DNA of 64,000 bases from Neurospora crassa OR74A (taxonomy: Eukaryota; Ascomycota; Sordariomycetes; Sordariales; Sordariaceae): contig NC_026503.1 of assembly GCF_000182925.2 (NCBI RefSeq), positions 3,162,001-3,226,000 on the forward strand, read 5' to 3'. The position numbers were made by a program, and so were the translations under genes. How positions within the stretch are numbered: position 1 is the first letter of the stretch; each line of letters opens with the position of its first letter. A model generated the notes under the pieces. That model was not told the origin of the DNA. It did not search any database and was given only the letters and a program-made list of their open reading frames with translations. This document shows positions 48,210 to 58,097 of the stretch, piece after piece.

Positions 48210-50902
48210 TCAGGCAGTAAAAGCCCTCTTACTCTTAGCAGCATACTTAATCGTGAAGGGCTCGGTAGTCTGCGTCTCCCAGTCCAGGGGCCACTTGCTG
48301 TTCCCGTAGATCTTGAGCGCCTTAAGCGTGATCTTGTAAGTGTCAGCAGGGGCGTAGGTGCCATCAGAGAGAGCACCATCCCAGTTCCACTCAAAAGTAC
48401 CGCGGGGGTTCCAGCGGGCCGGGAAAGTGAGGACCTGGCCGATGGTCTTGCCCTTGGAGTTGACGACGTCGGCATGGACCTCGGCGGAGCCCATGCTGAG
48501 GGTGAGTACGATTGTCGGGTAGACGGTGGTGGCGTACAGGGTGTCGTTTGCCTTGCCGGCGGGAGGCAGGGTGAAGGTGGTGCCGGCGGCGACGGGCGCG
48601 TAGGTGGCGTCGCTGGATTGGCTGAGGTAGCTGTTCTGCTTGTCAAGGACGGTGACAGAGCGCATACTGCCGACGACGCCCTGGTAGGGGAGCGAGTAGC
48701 CGGTGGAGTCGGTGCCGTTGAGGGTGATGTAGCCCGAGTAGACGGGCAGGCGCTTGGCATCGAGACCCAAGGGGGGAATGGCGAGGACGGTGACGGTCTT
48801 CTTCTGGCCAGGGTTCAGAGTGAGCTTGGCGGGGGTGAGGACGAGGGTAGCCTTAGCATCGACGAGCTCGTTGGGGAAGGCAGCAGGGCCGATAGAGGTA
48901 TCATTAGCGAAAGTATAGGCGGTAGCAGCGCTGGTATGACCGAGCTGGTAAGTGACGGCCTTCTTGCCAGTGTTGGTAACCTCGAAGCTCTGGAGGGGCT
49001 TGAAGTGCTCAGTGTCGTTGAAGGAGATGCTGGAGACGCTGAGGAGGGCGTTGGCGTTGGCAGCATCCCAAGCCTGGATCAGACCGGCACCCTGCTGGGC
49101 AACCGGGGCAAGCATGGGGTAGGTCTTGGTACCATCATTAAAGAGGTTAGGGTGGGCAGTGGCGGAGAAAAGGTTCTCGAGGACCTTGGGGTCCTTAGTG
49201 CCACGCTTCTGCATGACGAGGGCCCAGGTGGCAGCAGCAAGAGGGCAGGCCATGGAGGTACCAGAAAGTACAGCATAGGAGCCAAGAGCACGGGGATAGG
49301 TGGAAAGGATCATACCGCCGGGGGAAGAGATCTGGGGCTTGACATCAACCTCGTAGGTAGGGCCCCAGGATGTGTAGGTGCTGAGGAAGCCAGGGGTAGC
49401 GGTGTTGGGGAAGTTGTTGAGGTTCTTAGGGGCGGTCTCAGGATCAGCCATGTTGACAGTAACCTGAGTGCCGGCCTGGAGGGCCTTGATCCAAGCAGCA
49501 CCAGTTTCGGAAGTGACCATAGCAGCAGCCTTGACATCCGCAACGGCGCTGACATCGACCTTGGTAGATCCAGAGGCGTTGTTGTAGTAGATGATATACT
49601 TGGCTCCCTTGGCGGCAGCGTTCTGAGCCTTCTGGACGAAGGTGCAGGTACCACGGCGGATGAGAACGATGTACTTGGAAAGGTCAGGGGTGTCATCGGG
49701 GAAAGCCTCGCAGCCGTTGGCAGCATCGGCAGTGTTGAAGTTGACGGACCAGACAGGAAGGCTGACATTGGCCCAGGCGCTGGGGGAACCAGCGGTAAAG
49801 CCGAAGGTCGAAAGGGAGCCGTTAGCGACAGAGTAAGAGGCCTCGCTGAGAAGAGCAGGGGCAAGTATGTTGTCGACAGAGGCGACTGCGGTAACCCTTT
49901 TGCCGTTGGCGGCAGTAGAAGCGTAGAAGATACCCGTAGCACCATCGTTTCCGGCAGAGACAAGGCAGGGAACACCCTTCTCGACGATCCTACTGACGAC
50001 GGCAGCCCAAGAGTCCTCGGGCCAACCAGAGGCACCACCGATGGAGGCGGTGATGATGTCACTGCCATCATCGTAGGCCTTGAGGTAAGCCTCGATGAGG
50101 ATATCGTTACCAACATCACCACTGCAGCCGAACACACGGTAAGCACCGAGGGTCACATCCGGGGCAGCGCCAATGATGCCATAGGGGTTGTTGGTATTCG
50201 CTGATAACAGACCTAGGACGTGACTTCCATGACCATTACATGTGTCCATAGGATCTGAGTCGGGTACGGGAGTGTTGGAGCCGTTGAAGTCATCCCCGAC
50301 CAAGTCGGTACCGTATGAGACCAAGCAGCCGGGGCCGAAGCAGCCGCCGAGGGCAGGGTGAAGATAGTCGACACCAGTGTCGATGACGGCGATCTTGATG
50401 CCCTTGCCAGTAATACCGGAATCCCTGAATTTGTTGACCTGGGTCATGAGATGGGGGGAGAAGGTGTCGTTGCCAGTGTCACGTTTGGCGACAACCTCCT
50501 GAACGGCGCTACCAGTGGAGTGAACCGTGTGCTCGGGGATGGAGTAGCGCCTGACAGGGTACAGGGCCTTGACGCCAGACATGGCAGCAACCTTACTGGC
50601 GAGGTCATCGGCCTTGTTGAGATCCTTGAACTGGAAGGAAGCACCCTTGAAGAGCTCATGGCGAATATCCTTGCGGATGGTGGCATCGCCCTTGATGGAG
50701 GCGAGGATGGAGGTAGGATCCTATTAAGCACATATGATTAGCATAAGGCATCCCTCTCCTTTGAAAGTCTGTCCAAACTTACATGGCTATCCTCATACTC
50801 GACAATATAGGCACCGGGGACGACCGCGGGGGCCTTTTGGTGGGCAGCTTGGGCAAAAGACGCAGCCGCAAGGAGCGTCGTGGCCAAACCAAGACGAACC
50901 AT
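48210..50902 (-). CDS. Secreted subtilisin-like serine protease (Vpr/minor extracellular type, S8)
   Basis: Exons 50902-50783 and 50720-48210 (62-nt intron) give 876 aa. Residues 1-20 form a signal peptide (LGLATTLLAAASFAQA), followed by an I9-like propeptide (GAYIVEYEDSH onward). The catalytic triad is intact: Asp about 154 in AVIDTGVDY, His about 204 in NGHGSHVLG and Ser about 529 in LSGTSMACP. The oxyanion Asn lies in VSAGNDG. A PA domain is inserted before the Ser (YIVLIRRGTCTFVQKAQNA). An Fn3-like C-terminal region follows (SFEVTNTGKKAVTYQL). This is the layout of fungal Vpr-like secreted proteases that degrade extracellular protein. A TATATA word sits near 51080, about 180 bases upstream of the ATG. 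Repeat copies flank the locus on both sides. Confidence 0.95.
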
Positions 50903-53900
50903 GATGATAAATTATGGCTTTCTCACTTGTGGCAGAGAGAGAAAGTCAAAGAAGGGGAGGGGAGACCACCGTCTGAGAGCGAAGCAGCTGCGAAGTAGAC
51001 TAGACTGACGGCTGCGGGATCGTCTCGGCGCTACACTCGAAGGTCTTGAGCGGGCGGAAGATGAGGCGGCACCATGGTAGGTATATATGCATTTTGTCCA
51101 TCGCGTAGTGAACGGCATGGTATCATCCGTCTAAATTGACGATGTTCGGGACCCGAATATCAGAGCCCACTTTAGACGAGGAGGGAAGAAGAGAGGCGAC
51201 CGGGATGGTATGCGGGGGGCGCTACCGGAAGCGATGCCAGGTCAGGAAGGACGACAGAAGGTCGACCGGGGCAAGGAGATCAAATGGCGGCCGAGTTAAG
51301 GACCAAGGGCCTTATCTGGGCGAAATTGATTAAGCTTATTGGACCATCTGTATCGGCAACCTCTGTGAAGGCGTGCTTATGGCACCTTTCTCGACGAGGC
51401 AGGTCGATCGCCCCATGACGGTCGATACAACTCTAAAGTGGCCGACTGCGGTGGCCAAGAAGCCATCCGTAATTTTAATTTACCGGAGGGCAACTTTTGT
51501 TCCTTTTGCTCATCTTCTTGCATGGGACGGCAGCGTGAAATGCTACTGCAGAGTAACGGTACCACTGAGGCATGTCTTGGCTCTTTGGCTTGAGTCCGAT
51601 GCTGGTTTATTGGTTAGCTTGGTACACTAGGTACTGTACTATACTTTGTACACCAGACAATATCTATCCCGAATAGTCCCAAACCTCGCAAGGACTAATT
51701 AAAAGGGCTATCACGAATGATAAAAGGCATCAGTAGGATCCGATAAGGCATTTTTGATATCAGATATAGCGTATTCAAGGTAAGATGACGCATTAGTTAG
51801 CTATGAAAACGCATAGGAAAGTTGACACGAGGTCTTGAACTAACAACCAAACCAGTACTGACTGGACTATATGGGAATAGTGGCACATTGAGTAAGCACA
51901 TCGCACTAGGCAATAGGACGCTGCTGTACTTGCATAGGGAAGGGAGATCTCGTTTGTGAGGATCCCTCTGCAATGCAGGTTACCTTGTGTCTTTTGACAT
52001 GTCCGACCCCGACCACGTTCCCGTCAATTACTGTGCTCCGATGGCTGGGCATTGGTTGTATGTATATCAGACTTTGCTAATGACACGCGGACAGGGACAC
52101 GGCAATATCACCAAAGAGAAACTGAGAAGTCCCATGTGAACAACAACAGACACCCAAGATCTTGAACACGGGCTTGGCAATGCGAAGCTTTTTTCGCCTT
52201 CTCTTTTCCAACGTCTTTAAGTGATTGCTTGGCCTTGCCGAGGCTTGTTTTCCTTGTGACTTTTGCAGTCTCTGGTAGTGAATTTTCGTTGTTATCAGTC
52301 GGCTAGACTAATAGATAACACGCCAACGTTTATCACCATGGTATGTAGCTGCCTTTTCCACGATTGATCCGCCACAGTACAGTGATGATACTTGACCACA
52401 CACATGCCGTCCAAAGCCACTAAATGACGCGAATGGTTCAGTTACTGCCCCGAGACTACGACGCCAGCAGATGATCCATGGCGAATTTCATTGTCCTGTT
52501 TTCCTCGATGAGATGTGTGCTTAATTTTCTTTTGGATAGCTTCCATTTGCAGAGTTGGAATCGGAGGCCGTATAAAGCACAGCAGAGCCTCGGCCAGACG
52601 CAAAGTCACCACGTTCTTGGGTGGTAATTGGAGGGGGTGAAGGGTGTAAAGGTAGGCTCGAATGGGCAGTTGAGATGCCATCAGGTGCTGCTAATGAAAA
52701 TGAATGTTCCTGCGTCGCCCCGCTGTCACAGTGTCCCACTGACTAGGTACTAGGTTCACTAGAGCAACAATGGAACCCTGTTGCTGCAGTGAATGGGTTG
52801 CTTGGAAAGGTCTCCAGCGGACGAGACCGACACCGATGACTCCCAACCAAGAAACTATCCTGGACCAAGATCGGACGAGTAGGTCAAGGGCATCAGTTAA
52901 AGACCAGAGGACCTGCTTAAACGGGACAGCGAAAGCGAACCACATCTTGGGACTAATTGATTTCGTGGAGTCATGGTTTTGGGGAAGGCAACTAGCCAGC
53001 ATGGGTGGAAATCAGACTATGCCATCCATCAAGCAGCGAGACGGGGTGCTTTACCCTGTGTCATCTGGCATCGCCAGACATGTTCAGATGGCGTCTAATA
53101 AAAACAAATACCATCCTGAGCCAACTTGGTAGGGTTCCGGAAACGGGCTTGGGTTCTATGTAAACGGTGCTACACAGAACGCCCGAACGGCTTGAATGAT
53201 GCAGCTACAAACTCGGGAGTCGAGATAAGCGCATGCAGTGACTTTCAAGATGGCCGTTGAGTGGTGGCTCAACAAGGTGAAACAAAGTGCTGTACTGCAG
53301 GTAGCTTAAACGTGGAAAGGCGCATGCGTGAAGAAACCGGGGAGCCAATAACACCGATATTGGTGCGTATGCTTCAACAATGAAGGACCAGACGGCATAT
53401 AGGATACAGAGAAATGAGACATGATGGAAAAGCCCAGACAATCTGGCCGTCCATGTCTACACAGCTCACCCAGTCGAGCTGACCGGAGCGGTGAGCTTCA
53501 CATGACCATTGACCTTGAACTAGCAAAGAATCATCGTTGAAGAGCGGAAAGAAGCAAAAACTAGGATCAAGATTTAGCTTGTGTATATTAGTGGTGTTGT
53601 GAGAATGGCTTGATGGTGGTGGTAGCTTCGGCTCGAGTTGATGGACGGTGTGAGCAACTTCTCACCATGCGTTCCTGCAGCTTGGAAGTTGCCGGCGGCA
53701 TATGGAGATTGCCGACCCGGCAGGCTCAGTGGGTTGTCTCTCGGCTTTTGGAGAAGTCTCAGCCAATCAAAGGTTCCCAAAGATTGATGACCGAGCCGGG
53801 AGCACGAAGCTCTCCGCAGGTTGCCGTCGTTGGATGAACTTCATTGATCGAGACGAACACTACCGTGGTGGCTTCAGATTGACACTCCCGCCATCCCATC

Positions 53901-54105
53901 TCAGCATCGCATCGTCATTCTAAACGAACCATTCAGATTCAACCCGTCAAACATAACAATTATAACTACATAATGTACGTCTTCGACTCGACCACGCCGG
54001 GCCGCCTGCGAAGACTTAAACTGACTATTGCCGTCACAGACTCGAGCCGCCAACTACTGCTCCCTGTTAAATCGCCTACCATATCTACGCAACGTCCCCG
54101 TCACC
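50903..54105. other. Divergent intergenic region of 3.2 kb with one repeat copy
   Basis: It contains the subtilisin promoter, repeat copy C (51611-51860) and the BolA3 promoter. Upstream of the BolA3 ATG there is a likely 5'UTR intron (GTACGT near 53975 to CACAG near 54040). An isolated ATG followed directly by GTATGT near 52338 leads to no open frame. No other gene is supported. Confidence 0.5.
51611..51860 (+). repeat. Dispersed repeat, copy C
   Basis: The best preserved copy by eye. It starts GGTTAGCTTGGTACACTAGG and ends near CCAGTACTG, with GAAAACGCATAGGAAAGTTG inside. Same orientation as copy A and 5 kb from it, with the subtilisin gene between them. Confidence 0.75.
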
Positions 54106-54594
54106 ATGATTTGCAGAGCCTGCCTTCGTGCTAGCAGAGCTGGCCTCCGCTCCGAGGCTTCCCAAAGACTTGCCTCTTTCCAGACGCCAAGCAGGGCTCT
54201 CTCTTCGCTGGCTTCTACACGCCTCGCTGTGCCTGCCGCATACTCTACCTCTGCTCTTCTTCAACAGCGCGCCATTCAGACCCCGGCTCGCCTTGCCTCG
54301 AGGACATACTCTACCGCAGCTTCGGAACAGCCTGCGAGCGCTGTCCCGGAAAAGCCGGAAGACCTGGATGAGGGAGAGGCCCAGGTTTGGGACATCTTGA
54401 TCCGCGAATTTGCGCCCACCAACCTCGTCGTGCGAGACATATCGGGAGGCTGCGGCTCCATGTATGGCGTCGACATCTGCTCTGAGAAGTTCCGTGGCCT
54501 CAACATGCTTAAGCAGCAACGCCTGGTCAACGCCGCTCTCGGTGACCTGGTCAAGCAGTGGCATGGCATCCAGATCAAGACCAGCGTGCCTTGA
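54106..54594 (+). CDS. BOL3: Mitochondrial BolA-like protein (BolA3/Bol3 type)
   Basis: A single coding exon of 162 aa from ATG 54106. The first 75 or so residues are Arg/Ser/Ala-rich with no acidic residues except one (ICRACLRASRAGLR), a mitochondrial presequence. The BolA domain follows: VWDILIREFAPTNLVVRDISGGCGSMYGVDI, here in two parts, then SEKFRGLNMLKQQRLVNAALGDL and WHGIQIKTSVP. Bol3 proteins act with mitochondrial monothiol glutaredoxin in [4Fe-4S] delivery. The Cys of GGCG and the His of WHG, the human BOLA3 ligands (C59, H96), are present. The usual central His (KQHR) is Gln here. An in-frame ATG at 54028 would precede the presequence; the likely 5'UTR intron favours 54106. Confidence 0.92.
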   Translation: MICRACLRASRAGLRSEASQRLASFQTPSRALSSLASTRLAVPAAYSTSALLQQRAIQTPARLASRTYSTAASEQPASAVPEKPEDLDEGEAQVWDILIREFAPTNLVVRDISGGCGSMYGVDICSEKFRGLNMLKQQRLVNAALGDLVKQWHGIQIKTSVP

Positions 54595-55007
54595 AGAAAA
54601 GAAACATGGGAGGAAAGTAAGAGAAGGATGATTTTATATTTTTCAGTGCCATGTACACCACTCGATACCCAAATGAACAACCGCGCCAAAGCTCTTGAAT
54701 GGGCGTAGTGCCCTACCACCAAAACAAACTCTCATCTGATGCCAAACTCGAAAATACCACCATGCCCGTATCATCCTGCACGATTCCTCATGATAAATCC
54801 GACGTTTCCTCATTCTCCATTTCGATGCCCATGATACCCCCAGTTCACTGCTGGAGCCGACCCGGGATCAGGTCCCTTGTTGAATAGTGGTTGTCTGGGT
54901 CACCCCCGCTCGGTTCGTCAAGACACCCAACCCCAGACCCAAAGCAGAAAAGAAAAAAAAAATTGAACCATTCCATTCAGATGATGGATGAAGGAAAAAT
55001 GAAAGCT
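54595..55007. other. Intergenic region between BolA3 gene and tRNA-Leu
   Basis: 3' UTR of the BolA3 gene and the A-rich stretch near 54950-54963. A T run on the coding strand of the tRNA, as expected for a Pol III terminator, lies at 54950-54963 (read as A on the plus strand). Nothing else. Confidence 0.5.
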
Positions 55008-55117
55008 TGACAAGAGTGGGATTCGAACCCACGCCCTTTCGGACTACGGATATGAGATTTAACTCAGATTAAGGGTTAACCTTAACGTAGCGCCTTAGAC
55101 CGCTCGGCCATCTTGCC
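55008..55117 (-). tRNA. tRNA-Leu(AAG) with a 30-nt intron
   Basis: On the minus strand the acceptor GGCAAGA pairs with TCTTGTC. The D arm GGCCGAGCGGTC and the T arm GTGGGTTCGAATCCCAC are intact, and a long variable arm marks a class II tRNA. The anticodon stem CTACG/CGTAG encloses the loop TTAAGGC once a 30-nt insert after position 37 is removed. The anticodon is therefore AAG (Leu). The intron sits at the canonical 37/38 position. Confidence 0.9.
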
Positions 55118-55473
55118 TATTGATGAAAATGTCACTCAATTCTAGTGTTGACATACCCTATTGCGGATAGCCCTCACTTTCACTACGGCGGCGGATATCA
55201 ACCCATTAAGGTCCCCGATGAATGACCATGCCATGCGTCGTGGCTTCACCGAAGAGCATTATGTCGATCTATATACAGTTCGAGAGAAGATGAAAAGATG
55301 TCCTTACAATCGTAGCAGGTGTGTACAGTCCAATAATGCTCTGTTTGTTTGCAAGATACTAGTCTTCCAAGGAACCAAAACCACTTCACCGTCCTCAAAG
55401 TGTCAAGATACCTGTACACATCGAACTCTCGTCTATCTGCTCATTTACACGACCTTATGTACCGTCTATCTTA

Positions 55474-55764
55474 ACACTGGTTTGTTTGTGGGTTCAGGAC
55501 CTTGGGTTAACTGCCCTAGGCGTCATGATATCTAATTTATCCGTTTCGTCCATAACTGAAGCCTGACTCTATCTTGACTACCCAGGTATGCTTGTTCCGA
55601 TGCTGGATATGTCATGTTCAATTTTTGTTGATGCGTTTCCAATCAGTACCTAAGCGTATTTTACCAGTGCTGAATAAAATTAGTTCAATGCATCCTTATA
55701 AGGTTTGGGATAGGTGGGATACCGCTAGGTTTCGTCCAAACACCAGGAGTATCCAGCTAACAGA
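55474..55764 (-). repeat. Dispersed repeat, copy D (inverted, most diverged)
   Basis: Its left part, CTGGTTTGTTTGTGGGTTCA then GGACC...GTTAACTGCCCTAGGCGT, aligns with the reverse complement of copy C. Its right part, AAGGTTTGGGATAGGTGGGA and CCAGCTAACAGA, does so too. Roughly three of four bases match over the clearest 70 bp by eye. Confidence 0.6.
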
Positions 55765-56021
55765 CAACCCAACATAAGATTGGTTTTTCCTCCTGTACTG
55801 GCAATTTCTGTATCTGTGGGGTGTAACTTGTATTTCACTCCTCCTATACCTCCTGCATCGTCGGAACCACTGCAAAAGGGCCCGTGGTGTCAATCCGCTG
55901 GACAATTCCGTACTACCTCTAGGTATTCACTCGCACTCGTCTCGTCCCCCTCATCAGACTTCAGTCGAAACTTGGCTATATCAAAGTTCAGAGGTACCAG
56001 GACGATTTTTCTATCTCCCTC

Positions 56022-56454
56022 TCAACCAGCGAGTAGGTAAGAAGGAATGACAAGAAGAGGGTACACAGGGAGAACCTTTGACCCATAGGACATACAGGAG
56101 TGATTCACGCGCAGGTCGACCAAAATGTTGGCCAAGGTAATCAACTTGCTCAACCAATTGTCGGATGGGTGAGTTGATAGTTGGTTCAAGGTAATCGCCA
56201 AACAAACGGAAATACGAGATGAAAGATGCTACAGAACACAGCGGACGCCTTAACGATCGGGAACCTTGATGACTTTTGATACCTACCTGCCGGATGAAAC
56301 CTGCTTTATTCGTCTGATAAGAGTCGAGAAGAGAAGGATCGGGATCCAAGCGGAGGAAATATTCTAGACGAAAAATATCTGTTTCGCTGACGATGTTGCC
56401 TTGAAGGTACTGCGAGGTCCAGTTACGAAGAGACAACCGAGGAAGCCGCAACAC
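56022..56454 (-). CDS. Tentative small two-exon gene
   Basis: Exon 1 (56454-56287) and exon 2 (56228-56022) join in phase 0 across a 58-nt GTAGGT to TGTAG intron. They give 124 aa without a stop. Exon 1 reads like a globular N-terminus (LRNWTSQYLQGNIVSETDIFRLEYF). Exon 2 reads as a helical, Leu-rich segment (RISVCLAITLNQLS; NWLSKLITLANILVDL). I do not recognise it, and it may be the remnant of a larger gene or chance. The splice makes a more protein-like exon 2 than the unspliced frame, which is the main argument for it. Confidence 0.3.
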
Positions 56455-57152
56455 CCACCCACCCCGAGTGAGGAAGGTTCCATGAATTGAACCTTAGTAT
56501 ACGGCACACTTTCTGGGCGACTAACTTTCGTTCTGAACGTGCCCGCTGATTTGGAAGGTGCGTATGGATCAGAGTCAGAATCAGAAGTCAGATCCGTGGT
56601 GTCCTGTCTGATGCTAGTATGGATCTGGAATGAGGAGTAGATTTGGAAAGTCGAATTTTTATGCTGATTGTTTTACCAGTGAGCCAATTTGCCAGCCAGA
56701 AGATCATTGCACCAAGTCACAAGTCGAAAGAGGAGAGATATTTTTCAAACAACCAAGTTCTTTTGTTCAGCTAGCTACCTCTATTAAAGACAATTATTGA
56801 CTACTCTCTACGTTCAGAGCAAAGGACCCCCCAATGATTTATATGCAAGAACTCCTCCCGATCTATACCCTTGGCTACCTCTATGCGACTCTATCCCCCT
56901 CAACTCCTCGCCCCCTCTTCACCACTCCTATCCTCTTCCTCTTCCTCCTCTTTTTTTGTCCACTGCTTTTCTATGTTTTGTCTGACTCCCCCGACACTCC
57001 ACTCCTCTCCACTCCTTTTCCTAACTCCTACTCCTACTCTTCCCGGCACTCATCCTTCTCCTTCTCATTCCTCCACTTCTTACTCGTACTACTCATCCGC
57101 CTATCATCTGAGCATCGCACTCTTGAATCTAAAACCGGGCAGGTTAAAGAAT

Positions 57153-58097
57153 TTAGAGGACAATCTTGAGGGTGGCGCTGAGGAAGCCAACAAGGCCACC
57201 AGCGAGGAGGTTGATGGAGTGAGCGCGGGCCTGGATCTGGGCAACGAGCTGAGGAGCCTCAATCTGGAGGCCGACAACAGCGCGGAGGGCGAAGTTGACA
57301 ATGGGAGTAGCAATGGGGAGGAGGAGGCCAGAGACAAGGTTGAGCTCAGCACCGATGACCTTGAGGACGTCGTGGCTGACGGTGGCGACGAGGTGCTTGA
57401 GGCAGTTCTCGACCTGGCTGAGGAGGATCTCGACATCGGCAATGAGGTCAAGGACGATCTGGAGCTCGCCAGCGACGAGGCCGACCTCGGGGCGGATGAG
57501 GGCGGTGATCTGGGGAACGACACCGGTGACGACGGTGTGGAGGTGGCCCTGGAGGCTGACGAGGGCCTCGAGGAGGAGCTGGGCGTCGACGCCAGCCTTG
57601 ACCTCGAGAAGCTCAAGGATGTGGGCGATGTCGGCCTTGACGAGGACGTCGATGTTGAGGACGATGGTGGTGACCTCCTTGACGATGACGACAGGGGCCT
57701 TGCCGTTGATGGCACCGGCACCAGCGCCGCCGGTGGAAGGAACGGAGGGAACACCGGTGGGGACGGCCAAGCCAGAGGTGAGGTACTGGGTCTTGGAGTC
57801 GGAGACAGTGGTGGCCCAGGTCTGGTAGAGGGTGGTGGCGGAGGTCAAGGTCTGGACGGGGGCGGGGACCAAGTTATCGCCGTTGATGGGGGAGGCAAGG
57901 CCGGAGGGAACAGCGGCGCCGGAGGGAAGAGCGGCGCCGGAGGGGAGAGCAGCACCGGAGGGGAGAGCGGCACCGGAGGAAAGGCCGTTGATGCCGGAGG
58001 GGGCAGCGCCCTGACCACCGCAGGCAGAGCCGAGGATGGGAGAGGCAAGAGCGGAGCCAATGGTGGCGGCGGAGAGAGCAGCGCTGAAGAACTTCAT
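57153..58097 (-). CDS. Secreted protein with GAALPS repeats
   Basis: A single exon of 314 aa. Residues 1-18 are a signal peptide (MKFFSAALSAATIGSALA). A Gly/Ala/Pro-rich segment carries four near-identical SGAALP/SGAAVP units (about residues 41-64). Then comes a Thr/Ser-rich stretch (TLTSATTLYQTWATTVS). From about residue 133 there are nearly 180 residues of strongly amphipathic Leu/Val-rich helix, with one Cys (ENCLKHLVAT). The strict codon bias (GTC, CTC, GCC) suggests high expression. There is no enzyme motif; a wall or surface structural or effector-like role is inference. The minus-strand TATATAA at 58286-58280 lies 183 bases upstream of the ATG. Confidence 0.85.
   Translation of the reverse strand: MKFFSAALSAATIGSALASPILGSACGGQGAAPSGINGLSSGAALPSGAALPSGAALPSGAAVPSGLASPINGDNLVPAPVQTLTSATTLYQTWATTVSDSKTQYLTSGLAVPTGVPSVPSTGGAGAGAINGKAPVVIVKEVTTIVLNIDVLVKADIAHILELLEVKAGVDAQLLLEALVSLQGHLHTVVTGVVPQITALIRPEVGLVAGELQIVLDLIADVEILLSQVENCLKHLVATVSHDVLKVIGAELNLVSGLLLPIATPIVNFALRAVVGLQIEAPQLVAQIQARAHSINLLAGGLVGFLSATLKIVL

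Larger units (their letters stand above)
55118..57152. other. AT-rich intergenic region with repeat copy D
   Basis: It holds repeat copy D (55474-55764) and a tentative two-exon minus-strand gene (56022-56454, listed). From about 56860 the plus strand is very C/T-rich. Otherwise no gene is supported. Confidence 0.5.

Noticed and set aside
48120-50204. 694-codon open frame on the plus strand
   Set aside because: It is exactly antisense to the subtilisin gene, which has a signal peptide and complete triad. The Gly/Val/Asp-rich translation is what GC-biased codons give on the reverse strand.
52320-52345. ATG followed directly by a GTATGT donor
   Set aside because: No downstream frame can be joined to give a protein of meaningful length.
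51611-55764. Copies C and D as ends of a single large element
   Set aside because: The 4.2 kb between them contains an ordinary BolA3 gene and a tRNA gene, so they are best read as independent copies.
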